This document shows, piece after piece, positions 1-11,300 of a stretch of DNA of 64,000 nucleotides. Origin of the DNA: Bactrocera neohumeralis (taxonomy: Eukaryota > Arthropoda > Insecta > Diptera > Tephritidae). The position numbers were made by a program, and so were the translations under genes. Under the pieces are notes generated by a model, which was given only the letters and a program-made list of their open reading frames with translations, made no database searches and was not told the DNA's origin. The stretch covers positions 70,402,821-70,466,820 of the forward strand of contig NC_065920.1 in assembly GCF_024586455.1 (NCBI RefSeq), written 5' to 3'. Within the stretch, counting starts at the first letter, position 1; each line of letters begins with the position of its first letter.

Positions 1-335
1 TAGCCAAATATAAAGATAAAGCGAATAATAGCAATGAAAGCAGGATAGTGGAGAGCAGAGCCACACACTGTGAGTTGCAAAAACAAGAACAGCAACAAAA
101 AAGAAAATAGTAAAAAACCAAAAATAATATAAGCAACAACAGCAACAGAAAACAATAAAAACAACAACAGTAGCAGCAACTTTCATTAGCTTAAAACAAC
201 TCAATTCAATAAACGCGGAAAACGAGGTAAAACGATATAATATAGAAAAGTTTAGCTGATAGCCGAAAGAACTATAAAATTTTTAGTAAAGCAACAAAAA
301 AAAAAGGTGGAAATCGTTAACTTTGGCTGCAGCGA

Positions 336-1140
336 AACTATAATACCCTTCAAGGGTGCATTTCTCATAGCATCAAAGGTTATGAAGAGATCTTTATCTT
401 GGTTTGGTTGATCAATTTGTATGGCAGCTATATGCTATAGCGGTCTGATCTCAACAATATTTTCGGAGAATGTACCGTTTTTCTTAGCAATGATCTATAT
501 ACAATTTCATGAAGATATTCTGTAAAATGAATAAGTTTTCCATACAAGGACTTGATTTTCATCAGTCAGTTTGTATGACAGCTATATGCTATAGTCGTCC
601 GATCGCAACAATATGTTCGAGGAAAGTATCGTTACCTTAGAAAATAGTCTATATAAAATTTGGTGAAGATATGCTGTCAAATAAAAAAGTTTTCAATATA
701 AGAACTTGATTTTGATTAGGCTTGTACGGCAGCTTATGCTTTGATGGTTCATAGTCTATTTGTTCATATAAGAACTTGATATCAGTCACTTTGCATGTCA
801 TTTGCTATAGTGAAGATATTAGACTGTCGGTCAAATAAAAAACTTTTTCATATAAGATTTTGATTTTGATTAGTCAGTTTGTATGGCAGCTATAAGCTAT
901 AGTGGTCCGATATCGATGATTTCGACAAATAATTAGCTGCTTAAGAAAAAAAGAACGTGTGCAAAATTTCAGATCGATATCTCAAAAATTGAGGGGCTAG
1001 TTCGGGTATGTACAGAGAGACGGCCGTAACTAAATCGGCTCAGCTTGGTATCCTGATCATTTATATATAAACTTTTTAGGGTATCCGAAGTTTGTTTATA
1101 CATTTTACGAACCTCGTGGTAAACTTAATATACCCTGTTT
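336..1140 (+). repeat. dispersed repeat family 1, copy A
   Basis: The segment begins near ATACCCTTCAAGGGT and ends in AATATACCCTG, so the termini form a short inverted pair. Inside are about four diverged copies of a roughly 150-bp module with the core TTTGTATGGCAGCTATATGC followed by TATAGYGGTCCGAT. The same family recurs at 5420-6077, 25395-25800, 31795-32570 and 59098-59640. No coding capacity is seen, so it is a non-autonomous or satellite-like dispersed repeat whose class I cannot name. Confidence 0.8.
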
Positions 1141-2202
1141 AATTTATTGTTTATGTAAAGCGAAAGCGAAATTCTATAATACAAATTGTTAATAGGAAAA
1201 CTGCGAGCTTTCTAAAGCTTACGTTGAATTTCGAATATTATTCTCTTTATTTACATATATGTACAAGTATATAGAAATACTCTTACGTATATATATATAT
1301 ATATTTTATACTTTTTATATCTATGTATATATTACACAGAGATAATTCACTCGCCTCCTCCCTTCCACTGTTTCCCGCGCATAGCAAGGTTAATTTAGAA
1401 TTTTATGCGAAAAACGTGCGGCACGTGACCAATCGAAAAATTAGTGGAAGCTCCAGTAAAAAATAGAAATTTTAACACTAAAGTTTACCCTTAGCAGCGC
1501 AAGTGAAATGAGGCATTACCGGATTGTAATGTCAAGAGCAGCTGCAGCTGGAGCGACCCCGGGCAAGGTAGCAGCGAATGTTATCGCAAGCATTTTTCCA
1601 ACGAAAATAGTTTTCATTATTGCGTCGAGGGCTTCTGTTCTTTTTGTGTTTTTTATATTTTATTTTAGTTGTTAATTTTATTGTTGTTGCTGTTGTGTAG
1701 TGTGCTGGAATTGGTGTGTTGTGAAGGTATGTTGCTGGGCATACCAGCTTTGCACGACCATTTTCGTTGAACCCGCACAGATAGAGTTGCCATGCTAGCT
1801 TTTGGACACTTGCAAACAGGGTGAGTTGGGGTTTAGTTAAATACTATTTTGATGGTACTGAGTGAAAGTTGCTTCTGAGAGTTGAGTTGCAGTGCTGCTT
1901 TATTTGAGATAAGTCACATTTATAGCTTAAGCCTTGTATTATTTCTAATTTGACATATTTTGACTAAAATTATTTATTTTCCGGGAAGTGGTCATTTGAT
2001 ACTATATACAACTCGTACTTAGGAAAATTATTTGAAAATCAAAATTGCCCCAGAATGATCCATTCAAACTCCGCTCGCAAACCGAACCGATATAATTTGT
2101 GTATTAGATTGGAACATTCTAGTTTTATATGCCCGTGAAAGCTTGAAAATCGTCGTATTGACTTCAGAACATAGCAGAGGTTCTTAAAATCTTTATTGAA
2201 TA

Positions 2203-2460
2203 AATGTTGGTCAATGTTTTGGTTAATGTGCTTGTAACATTTTGGTTAATGTTTTGGTTAATATTTTGGTAAATGTTTTGGTTAATGTTTTGGTTAATAG
2301 TTTTGGGTACTATTTTGGTTAAAGTTTGGTTAATGTGTTGGTTGGTTAATGTTTTGGTTAATGTTTGGTTAATGTTTTGGTTAATGTTTTGGTTAATGTT
2401 TCGGTTAAAGTTTTAGTTAATGTTTCGGTTAAAGTTTTGATTAATGTTTTGGTCAGTTTC
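2203..2460. repeat. 12-bp minisatellite, GTTTTGGTTAAT
   Basis: About 20 tandem units of GTTTTGGTTAAT occur with point changes (TTTCGG, TTTAGT) and a few 1- to 6-bp slips. The gene strand reads ATTAACCAAAAC. It is not related in unit to the (TTAATG)n tract at 41.6 kb. Confidence 0.93.
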
Positions 2461-2616
2461 ATGAAAAATACGTTGATATTAGTCAACAATCTTTGCTAGG
2501 TTGGCCTTCAAAAATCAATCAATAAATAAACCAAAAAAACCAATGTACGCTGAAGGCACCGAAGGCTATCACAGCCGAGGCTTATACCAAGTGTGTGGAA
2601 AATGAAATTAAGCATG

Positions 2617-2885
2617 GCCTTGGAACATATTTTGAAGGCGATGAATGATAACGACTTACATTAAATCACGTGAGAAAGAAATTTTTTTTGTCAATCCGGG
2701 TCAAATTTGATCAAGTGGTAATACATTTTTAATATTAAATTGTCGTTACTATCATTTTGGTACTGGCAGATCGATGACATTGTTATAACACAATCAGAAT
2801 ATTTTGAAGGCGATGATAAGGACTGTTATTGAAATACGAGAAAATATTTTTTGTCAATCCGGGTCAAATTTGATCTTATGTTGAT
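2617..2885. repeat. direct repeat of about 90 bp, two copies
   Basis: Copy 1 (about 2620-2717) and copy 2 (about 2798-2881) both start ATATTTTGAAGGCGATGA and both contain TTGTCAATCCGGGTCAAATT. They lie about 178 bp apart. Function is unknown. Confidence 0.85.
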
Positions 2886-4280
2886 TTCTGTTCTCTCTTA
2901 AATAAAGCTGATACTTTAAAGTTTTTACTTCCTTACATTGGTACGATCATATTCCTTAACCTCGCGAGATTTCAGATTTTAGTTTTTGTACTAAAAAGGG
3001 CTTTTAAGTTAGAAGAGTTTAGAAAACTGGCAGTTTGTCTTTGAGATACTCTAGGATAACGTTTATTAATTTTGTGATGAGAAAATTATTTGAATTCCCT
3101 TCTTTCTCTTGTAATAAAATGTCACGGCATGTGCTTTTAGTTAGTGCTATCGGTTTCATCTAACGTTAAGTTCACGAAATGAGTCTGTTCATCAGCGACC
3201 GATCTTATGTTTGATGAGAGCATTCATGGCTCTTGAGAAACGATTCTTAATTATATTCGTGTTCTCTTCGGGCCTGTCAACCTTGGGATTTGATAAATAC
3301 GGTAAGTCTTTACGTGGATGAGGTGCTCTTCCTCGAAATGTTCGAATAGCGCGGAAATCTGAGCTGACTTAATCCATATAAGGTTCCATTATAGATATTT
3401 CTTGACATACTTGAGAGCCACTTCTTTTCAAACTTCAGGGATGTTTTTTATAAAAACGAATTTAAAAAATCCCTGGCAACTCTGCAAATAACAGCACACA
3501 CTAAAATGCGCGGCGTGAGAGAATGTGCGAGAGGATTAGTGCTCTAAAATGGCATTTACCTGCCAGCTAAACTTAAAATATATGCAAATCGTGGCATGAA
3601 GGTTAACTATGCGCTTTCGTATTAAAGTTGGGCTTCATAAAAAAGCAGCAACAACAAATTACAGTAAATATAAAGGGTCGTAAGTAGAAAAGGATAAAGT
3701 GGAAAATGTGACAAATCAATTTGGCACTGAAGGTATTTCGGGTCATTTGTCATGGCAACAACTGTGGAGGGTAGGGCAAGGGAGCAGAGAGAAGTAGGTA
3801 AAAAGTGAAACAGAAAGTGATTGGGCAGCGCGTTGTTGGGAAATTAGTAGCTAATGGTTTAGTGGCGATTTAAGGACACACTTTCACAAATGCTTAATTG
3901 GATTTTGAGTGAAAGCGTTGAGATTAGACAGCATAGATAGACATAGAAATAGAAAGGGTTTATGATTTATTTATGAGGAATGTCGGCATTTTGGATCTGA
4001 AATCAGTTGGCATTTTATCATAATGATGTTTTAATTAGTAGCTACTATTTATGTATGCAAATAGTGCGAGATTTATTTTCAGCACACAAAGGCAAATTGT
4101 TATGTCATTTAAAAATTTAAAATTTTTAAATTAACTTTTTTTCTTCAATTTTTTTTTATCATAATTTTTTTTTAAATTTCTCTTAATTTTTATCTAAAAC
4201 GGTATATTTTTTATTAAAAAATTATTTATTTGTAAATTTAAATTTATTTTATTTGCTAAAATTTTAGCTTCTTGACTCAC

Positions 4281-4497
4281 CTATAAAAAACCACACATGC
4301 GCTCGTCCATACAGTTGTTGTTTGTACATTTCGCAGAGCACACGCCGCGCGGCCACGACATAGAATAAACCGACTATGATGCGAGCATCTTGTCGGCGTA
4401 GGTTGCGTACCGCATCTGTTGGATCGGATAGAAATGATTGTCTTGTGACGATTTCGACGCCCGCTTCCATGCAACGATTTTCGAGATCTTCAACGGT
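4281..4497 (-). CDS. GABA-B-R1: GABA-B receptor subunit 1, internal exon (lobe 2, third in window)
   Basis: This 217-bp exon encodes 72 codons plus one base, from TVEDLENRCMEAGVEIV through RQDARIIVGLFYVVAAR to GRAHVWFFI and the first base of a Gly codon. The acceptor is TTTCTTTCCTTCGCAG and the donor is GTGAGT, in phase 1. It joins in frame to the exon at 42990-43160 (EEVFIS to TVEDLENRC). The Tyr of VGLFY corresponds from memory to Tyr250 of human GABBR1b, a GABA contact in lobe 2, and the Cys of VLCEMYK to disulfide-forming Cys259. The next lobe 2 contact, Trp278 of human, should be the first full codon of the following exon, which is left of the window. Open reading continues a few codons into the intron, but the homology stops exactly at the donor. 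Confidence 0.97.
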
Positions 4498-4614
4498 CTG
4501 CGAAGGAAAGAAATGAAAATTAAATACTTTTGAATACAAAATTACCAAGTAATGAGTTATATGTATGTATATATAAAACACATAGGTTTAAATTCGATAT
4601 GAATGGATTAAAAA

Positions 4615-5395
4615 AGTTACATACTTTTGAGCGCCAACGGATTTTGCTTAAGCTATGTATTTCGGGTTCGAGGAATTTAAACTGACAGCAAATTAATTTT
4701 TATTGCTCTGAAAAATATTACATGTAGCATACTTTTGAGTGCCATAAATAAGGTAAGGTTTAGTTATAAGAAATTCATAATAATTAATTAAGATAAACTT
4801 TTAAATGTCTTTATACGACACAAAACTCTGTTTAAATTATCTCAAAAATTATATGTGGCATACTTTTGAGTGTCAATGACTTTTATAAGAGCTTTTTAAA
4901 TTCGATAATAAATTCTACTATCATAATTTTGAAAAACAAAATCACGTTGCATACTTTTCAGCGCCATAAGTATGCAAAAATATATGAGATTCGTACTAAT
5001 TAATTAGCGTAAACTGTTAAGCGCCGTCCTGTCACAGCAAGTTCTATACTATTTATCTAAAAAAGTTACATGTTGCATACTTTTGAGCGCCAATGACTTT
5101 TATAAAAGCTGTTTCAAATGCGAAAGACAATTATTTAAAATGATATCACACTCAATTTAAATAATTTAAAAAATATATATGTTGCATACTTTTGAGCACC
5201 ATAAGTGTGCTAAGTTATATGTGATACATATTAATTAACTAGTGTAAGCTTTTCGGCGCCGCCAAATGTCAGCAAATGCTATTAAAATGTCTCAAAAAAT
5301 TTTTGGCTGCGTACTTTTTAGCGTTGAAAATGTTGAAACTTAAGGAAATTGGTACTTTTAGTTGTTGCATACTTTTTAGCGCCATGAAATAAGAA
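4615..5395. repeat. degenerate tandem array with core GCATACTTTTGAGCGCC
   Basis: The core recurs at about 4621, 4729, 4859, 4949, 5073, 5184, 5310 and 5368. Two alternating kinds of monomer are visible: one in which the core is followed by AATGACTTTTATAAAAGCT (4859, 5073, weaker at 4629) and one followed by ATAAGTATGC and ATTAATTA (4729, 4949, 5184). Like types are 214-238 bp apart, so the array is dimeric with monomers of roughly 110 bp. It ends about 100 bp from the exon acceptor side. Stray copies occur at about 11739, 12138, 12470 and 14882. Confidence 0.85.
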
Positions 5396-5419
5396 AAACC
5401 ATTAATTTCGGCTGTCGCG

Positions 5420-6077
5420 AAGCTTTCATACTCTGCACAGCTGAATTGTTATAGTATTGAAGGTTATAAAAACATATTTATTGTAATTTGGATCGATCAG
5501 TTTGTATGGCAGCTATATGCTATAGTGATCTGGTCTTGTTAAAATGATCGAAGCTTATAGAGTTGCCTTGGATATAAATCTAGTCCAAATTTCTTTGGAA
5601 TAGTTTGTCAAATGAAAAAGTTTTCCTTACAAAAACTTGTTTTTGGTCGATCGGTTTGTATAGCAGCTATATGCTATAGTAGTCCGATATCAACAATTTC
5701 GACAAGATAACAGTTTCTTAGGCTGCAAAACATGTTTACAAAATATCAGAGCAATATTCAAAAACTGAGGGACTACTTGACGTAGATACAGGCGAAGGAA
5801 CAGGCTTTGTCATTTGGACTCAGTTCGTGACGCTGGTAGTTTCTATATATGTGACCTGGTCTACGGAAAGGGGTCTGTCAAAATAAAGGAGAACAATTAA
5901 TGAGATAACGAGAAACTGACGATTATTTTTAACAGCTTTTCCCAGAAAACTAGTTTTTGCACGTTAGCTCCCTTTTCGTAGACCAGGTCACATATATAGT
6001 ACTTAAAGAATCTCCGAAATTTTCTTCTGAATGTTATAAAACTTCGTGTCAAAAACTAAACACCCTTTTTAAGTTAT
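5420..6077 (+). repeat. dispersed repeat family 1, copy B, interrupted
   Basis: It contains TTTGTATGGCAGCTATATGC (about 5497), a second diverged module (about 5655), and the family 3' end (ATCTCCGAAATTTTCTTCTG, about 6010) ending at AAACACCC near 6077. A 157-bp inverted-repeat element sits inside at 5843-5999. Confidence 0.78.
5843..5999. mobile_element. MITE-like inverted-repeat element, 157 bp
   Basis: The left arm CTATATATGTGACCTGGTCT (from 5843, continuing ACGGAAAGGG) is matched by its reverse complement ending at 5999, giving near-perfect arms of about 29 bp with one mismatch. The middle of about 100 bp has no coding capacity. It lies inside dispersed repeat copy B at the point where other copies read through, so it is an insertion. 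A clear target duplication beyond a possible TA cannot be made out. Superfamily is unknown. Confidence 0.75.
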
Positions 6078-7275
6078 AAAAATAAACGTCGGCTTACTTT
6101 AATAACCTTTTTATACCCCTGTTAGTCAATATTAGTCACCATATAATAAAGCAACATATTTAATCAATTATATTAGTGACTTAGCATCACTAGAAATGGC
6201 AGTCAAAATATTCCTGTAAATGAATGCCTTCAGCACACAGCTAGTCTTAATCCATCAATTAATATTTGCCAGCCAGCATCTATTGAATCAAGGATTATTG
6301 AATTACGCCTAAATGTGTGCTTTCAGCATTACAGACAAAGGCTGTTAAGTGCATTGAATATGATTACATGTTTTCGTATTTGCCAAGTCAACAAGTAAAG
6401 GCATTTAAGTGTACATATGTATGTATATCCATAACTTTGTATATGTATATATAGAAATCCCAGATAGCTCAATTAACTACATTTGGTCTGCTTCAATTGT
6501 TCGTTGCCAGCTTTGACGCCTGCGGGTATGCTTTTAACTTGCATAAACCAGATTTGTTGTTGCGATGGAAAAAGTTGCAATTTCCACAAACCGTTTACAA
6601 TCAAATCAGCTTGCAATTATGTAACAAAATTAAACAACGCTACAATGGAGATAGGTGAAATTGATAACGTTGAGCCGTAAAGTATGCAAATGCTTAACAG
6701 AGATTGAATATGAACCGACTGATAAATGAAATAAATGAAATGAAGTGTTTGCTTAGAACTCTTCTCGTAGCTAAAATTATAGTTTTTATTGTGTATTGTG
6801 TATTGTGCTTTGAAGTTTTACTTCTGTGTAAGTATATACAGCTACGGTTATATAAATAGCAACACTTGATTAATAAATATGTTTAGAAATACGGGTCGAG
6901 TTTGAGCAAGTTAGTTCGAAAGCGGCTATTATGACATATTTATACCTCCACTTGTAAAGATAGTAGAAATAATCTTGTTAAGAGCATTCCAATTTGATAC
7001 GATAGAATACAATGGGTGAAGGTTAACCAGAATTGTCAGAAATTGGAAGAGAAAACTCATTGGCCCGCTGCATCTTACCCAAGAAGGATCTCCTGTAGAA
7101 GTTTCAGCATGATTTCAATTTCTGCTGGCATCTCAACACTAACTGTTATTTGACTGGGGAACTATGTAAAACTATGAAATTTTTGAAGAAGTTTGGAAGA
7201 AGAGGGCGTGGAAAAGTTATATCCAAAGAGCAACAACACCCTCCTACCTTCTTTCGGAGAAGCTGTTCCTCAGCC
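6078..7275. other. intron sequence without recognised content
   Basis: Moderately AT-rich, with short TATATG runs near 6415-6455. I see no gene, array or element until the edge of the purine-rich array begins near 7150. Confidence 0.6.
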
Positions 7276-9010
7276 CTCATCTTTCCTACACTATATGGTA
7301 TGACACAATGTGATTGGTAGCACTGAATATATACGACTGCAACGACATCTATTGACAAAATACGAAAAGACTTTTTCGACTACTCAATAGTTTGTAAGGA
7401 ATTAGAGTGAGAGAGGAAGATATACAGAGAAAGAGAGACGAGAAGTCACAACGCTGGTTATGTTATACCTAACTTGAGAGAGAGTGAGAGTTAAAAATAT
7501 GTATATTGACGAAGAGAGTGAAAAATATACATATACACAAGGAACAATAACACTGACTGAATAATATAGTATATTGAAAGAGAAAGTGTGGAATATACTC
7601 AAGGCATCGCAGCACTGACTTATCTGTACTTGACTCGACGGAGATATCATCAGAGAAATTTTCGGAGAAGGTTCTTAAGACTTTGGAAAGAGATGTGAAA
7701 CAGAGAGAGAAATATATGTATAGAAAGAGACTGGAAAAGATATATGTAGTAAGGTGTATAAGTAATACGAGGAACTTTCTTGAAGATTTCATTATGGCTC
7801 TTGAAATAATTCGGAAGAAGAGAGAGCGAGATTGAAAGATATATAGAGTAACGTATGTATATGAAGAGATTGGGCGAAATATACTCAAAACTTTACACCA
7901 CTGAATGAATTATATTTGACTGAATAACAAAAATTTTTTAGAAAAGATGGTTAGAGCTATTAGAGCTTTATACAGAAAAGAGAGTAGTAAAGGAGAAAAC
8001 ATATATTTAGAGAAGGAGATTGGAAAAAACAAATAAGTAATCAAGGCGCAAAAGCTCTGATTTATAATTATCGGAAATGCTTATTAGAGCCTTAGAAAAT
8101 GGAAGGGATATATATAGATACATACATATTACATAATATATAGTAAGAGAAAGGAGAGCAGATACTCACGGTCCCTCAATACTGATTTGTGTATATACAT
8201 ATGTATGTCTCGAGAACTAAACTAACATAACTGAAAAGGGCTTTGCTAATAGTTTTAAGGTAAGTGAGTGTGGGAGAGGAAGATATTGAGATAAACAGTA
8301 AAAGAGAAAAATAAATCGAGAAAGAAAGAGGAGGAAATATACTCAAACGATCACAACACTGACTTATATCTGATTCAAGAACTAAGTGATATTAATGGAA
8401 AATTATTCGGAGAAGCTTATTAGAGCTTTACATTTTTGGAAGAAAAGAGAGTGAGAAAAAAGCTATTTCTCTTTTACTTCTCTGAAAAATGAACACTCAA
8501 GACTTATTTCGTCTTTGAAAAGAGTTTGGAAGGAGAGAGAGAGAGAGTGGAGAGTGAACGAGAACGATAATATGAAATCATATATAAAAGAGAGAGAGAG
8601 AGGAGAAGATATTCTGTAGGCGTCACAACACTGACTGAGGGTCAAAGAAAAAGATAATATAGAGTAATATATGAGAAGAGAGAGGATATTAGAACACTGA
8701 TTTCTAACTGACTCGGGAACGTAGTGGTAATAACAAGAAATTTTTGCGAGGAATTTGTAAGAACTTTCTAAACTGTTTAAGAGTAGAGAGAGTGAGAGAG
8801 AAATTTATATGGTGCAATATATAGGAGGAGAGAGAGAGAGGAGGAAATAAACTCAAAGCGTCACAATACTGATTTATATTTGGCTGCGGAACTTAGCGAT
8901 ATTACCAGCAAAGTTTTCGAAGAAGAAATGGTTTATAACTCTGGAATTAGTTTGAGAAGAAAGAGAGTAGTAAATAAAGATATATAGAAAAAGAGAATGG
9001 AAAATATGTA
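7150..9010. repeat. purine-rich degenerate tandem array (GAGAGA / CACTGACTTAT family)
   Basis: A recurring unit contains AGAGAGAGAGTGAGAAAGATATA, then ATACTCAAGGCGTCACAACACTGACTTAT (given here in consensus pieces), then AAATTTTCGGAGAAGCTTATT and TTTGGAAGAAGAGAG. The CACTGA marker occurs near 7551, 7609, 7898, 8189, 8356, 8628, 8692 and 8869, so spacing is irregular (about 60 to 290 bp). The plus strand is strongly purine-rich, so the gene-sense transcript is pyrimidine-rich. Confidence 0.8.
7276..7376 (-). mobile_element. mariner terminal fragment (about 100 bp)
   Basis: Read on the minus strand from 7376, the sequence GTCGAAAAAGTCTTTTCGTA and the following 80 bp match the 5' end of the mariner element at 63116 with only scattered differences, then similarity stops near 7276. 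A TA precedes the end in both copies, as expected for a mariner target. The transposase region is absent, so this is a solo terminal scrap embedded in the purine-rich array. Confidence 0.8.
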
Positions 9011-9014
9011 TAAA

Positions 9015-10445
9015 TTCAAGATTTCTTTATCTACTTCTGATTAAACACAAAGGAGCTTCCCAGATCATATCAGGTTTATAACAAAAGTTGGAGAATTTTT
9101 TTTTATTTGACTGTGTTGGCGCTAATGAAACAATATTCTTCCAGTGATACTCCTTTGGGTATTTTGATGATTCTAATGTTTTAGCGGTCGATTATTCATG
9201 GCATTAGACAAAAATAACTGACTGGGAGAACTGATAAATCTCACGCTATCTCCCTCTTGTTCAAAACACTGCAGTTTAAGAGCCTGAAAACCTCGTTCAG
9301 GTTTAAAAGCTGACACACAGAAACATTTTGTGCTCAAAAACTAATAAAACGCATCTAAGAAGAATGGGCTGTAACACCACACCTATTGTCAAGCTCAACT
9401 CCTGTTTATTTTTAATTTTCTTTCTGCTTCATTCTGCGCTCTACCATCAGCGCCCATCTCCTGTCGACAATAGTGCAAAAATAAATACAAAAATAAGCTT
9501 GCAAGATTATACTTCTTATACTCGTGTACACACTTCCAGTCAAACATAAAATAATATGAGATTTGCGACACTCCTTAACGGCTGCAAAATGTAGTCGAGC
9601 AGAAGTAGCGCAGCTGCTCAAGGACAACGCCTTCAGTTTGACAGTTGCGCCGGCCGAAGTTGAGTGAAGGCTTCAAAGTGAGAAGTTTATGAAATATGCG
9701 AAGTGAAAGCCTCACACACGCGCACGCTAACAGTCAAATATTGTGGTTAAATCTGAGAAAATGTGTCTGCCTGAATGTGTGTGTGCAGTAGACTCTCCTT
9801 TTATGGAAATAAGGCAAGCGTAAAACTACCCATAAGCCCAACGAAATCTTCATGATTTCCAATGCTTGAATGCTTCCAAAGCATCAAACGCCAAAGATGT
9901 TGGGCGTAAGAGTTTGCCAGCGCTGTAAGATGATACGGAAAGTTCTTGCTATGTGACGCAGCAAGCCACTTGTGTTGGCCAAGCTGGTTACCAAGCTGTA
10001 AATGGGGAAAAGTTGAGTGAAAGCTGAAGGCTGTAATGCCGAATCCTTCAAGTGGTTTAGGAAATGGTAATAGGAAATGGAACTAAACTGTTGACGTTCA
10101 AAAAGTTTATAGAAATTTGAGAAAAAAAGTTGGATGTATTTAATATGAGTATACACACACATACACAAATACATGCATTTTGTGATTTTGTTTTTATTAT
10201 GCGGCGCACTTCAATATATATGGAAATCGCGTTGCGAAATTGAAAATATCAGCACAATTTTGTATGTTAATGTATTTGAACGATTGACTGTAGTTAAACT
10301 CACTTTTATTGTAAAATTTGCGCATTCACTAACATACATATATGTATATTAATGCCGATTCTGTTGATATACATATAGATATGTATATGTATGTTAGTGA
10401 TATGAATTGTTGTATGTTTTGACTGTCATCAGTGTTGCATTGTTG
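9015..10445. other. intron block of balanced composition, no gene recognised
   Basis: The block from about 9330 to 9990 is GC-richer than its surroundings and free of visible repeats. Open frames here are short and unconvincing. CATATATGTATAT runs appear near 10320-10400. Confidence 0.55.
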
Positions 10446-10449
10446 TTGT

Positions 10450-11300
10450 TTTGATGTCAATGTTATTTTAGCTGTGTATAAATAAAAAAATTAATAAATA
10501 AAATTTAAATAAATTAATTTTGAATTTTTTAAATTAATTTAAAATTTAAAATTAGAAAATTTTATGAGATTAAATTATAACCTTAAATAAATAAATCAAT
10601 TTTTTAATTTTTTTATTTATTTAAAAATTAATTTTAATAATTAATTTATTTTAGAATAAATTAATTAATTTTTAAATTTAATTTTTTTTTAATTAAAATT
10701 TTTTAAAATTAAAAATTAATTTATTTTTTTTAATTTCAAAAACTAATTTAATTTAATTTTTATTTATTAATTAATTAATTTAAAAATTAAAACTAAAATA
10801 TTATTAACTAAAAAATAAATAATTAAAATAAAATAAATAAATTAAATTAATTTTTAATTAATTTTTTATTTTTGTTTTTTTAAATTTAAAATTTTTTTAA
10901 ATAAATTGAAATTTATTAATTAATTTTTTATTACAATTTTTTTTTTAACTTTTTTATTAATTTATTTATTTAAGTTTATTATTTTAATTAATAAACATCT
11001 TTTTTTTAACTTTTTAATTAATTTCTTTATTTAAGTTAATTTTAGTTTTTTAAGTTTTTTTAATTAAGAATTAATTAATTAATAAATTAATTTTTTAAAT
11101 TTATAATTTAGTTCCCTATAAATTTTTTTTATTATTATAAATTAATTAATTAATTTTTTAAATTGATAATTTTTAAATTTTAATTTGCTACGTTAATTTT
11201 TATTTAATTAATTAATTTAAATTTATAATTTTAATTAAAAAATTAATTAATTATAACTTTAAATAAATTTTAATTTATTTTAATATGAAATATTTTTAGA
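10450..11300. repeat. A/T-only low-complexity block (TTAATTAAT / AAATTTT)
   Basis: Roughly 850 bp are composed almost solely of A and T, with frequent TTAATTAATT palindromes and poly-T/poly-A runs; G and C are rare. No unit of fixed length is evident. Confidence 0.9.

Larger units (their letters stand above)
1..4280 (-). other. GABA-B-R1: partial intron of GABA-B-R1, downstream of the last visible exon
   Basis: It begins with donor GTGAGT at 4280-4275 and runs to the left edge without the next exon, whose protein should start with the Trp-Tyr following FFIG. Listed repeats aside, the sequence is ordinary AT-rich intron. Positions 1-335 are A-rich with CAA/CAG trinucleotide runs, and 1141-2200 contains a short TA run near 1288 and a GC-richer patch at 1480-1760 with GTT repeats. 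Positions 2886-4274 show nothing recognisable. Confidence 0.85.

Noticed and set aside
2203..2460. CRISPR-like array
   Set aside because: The unit is 12 bp without spacers, in a eukaryotic intron. It is a minisatellite.
7402..7888. Overlapping minus-strand open frames of 82 and 139 codons
   Set aside because: They are Ser/Leu/Phe/Tyr-rich translations of the pyrimidine strand of the purine array, with no domain or conserved start.
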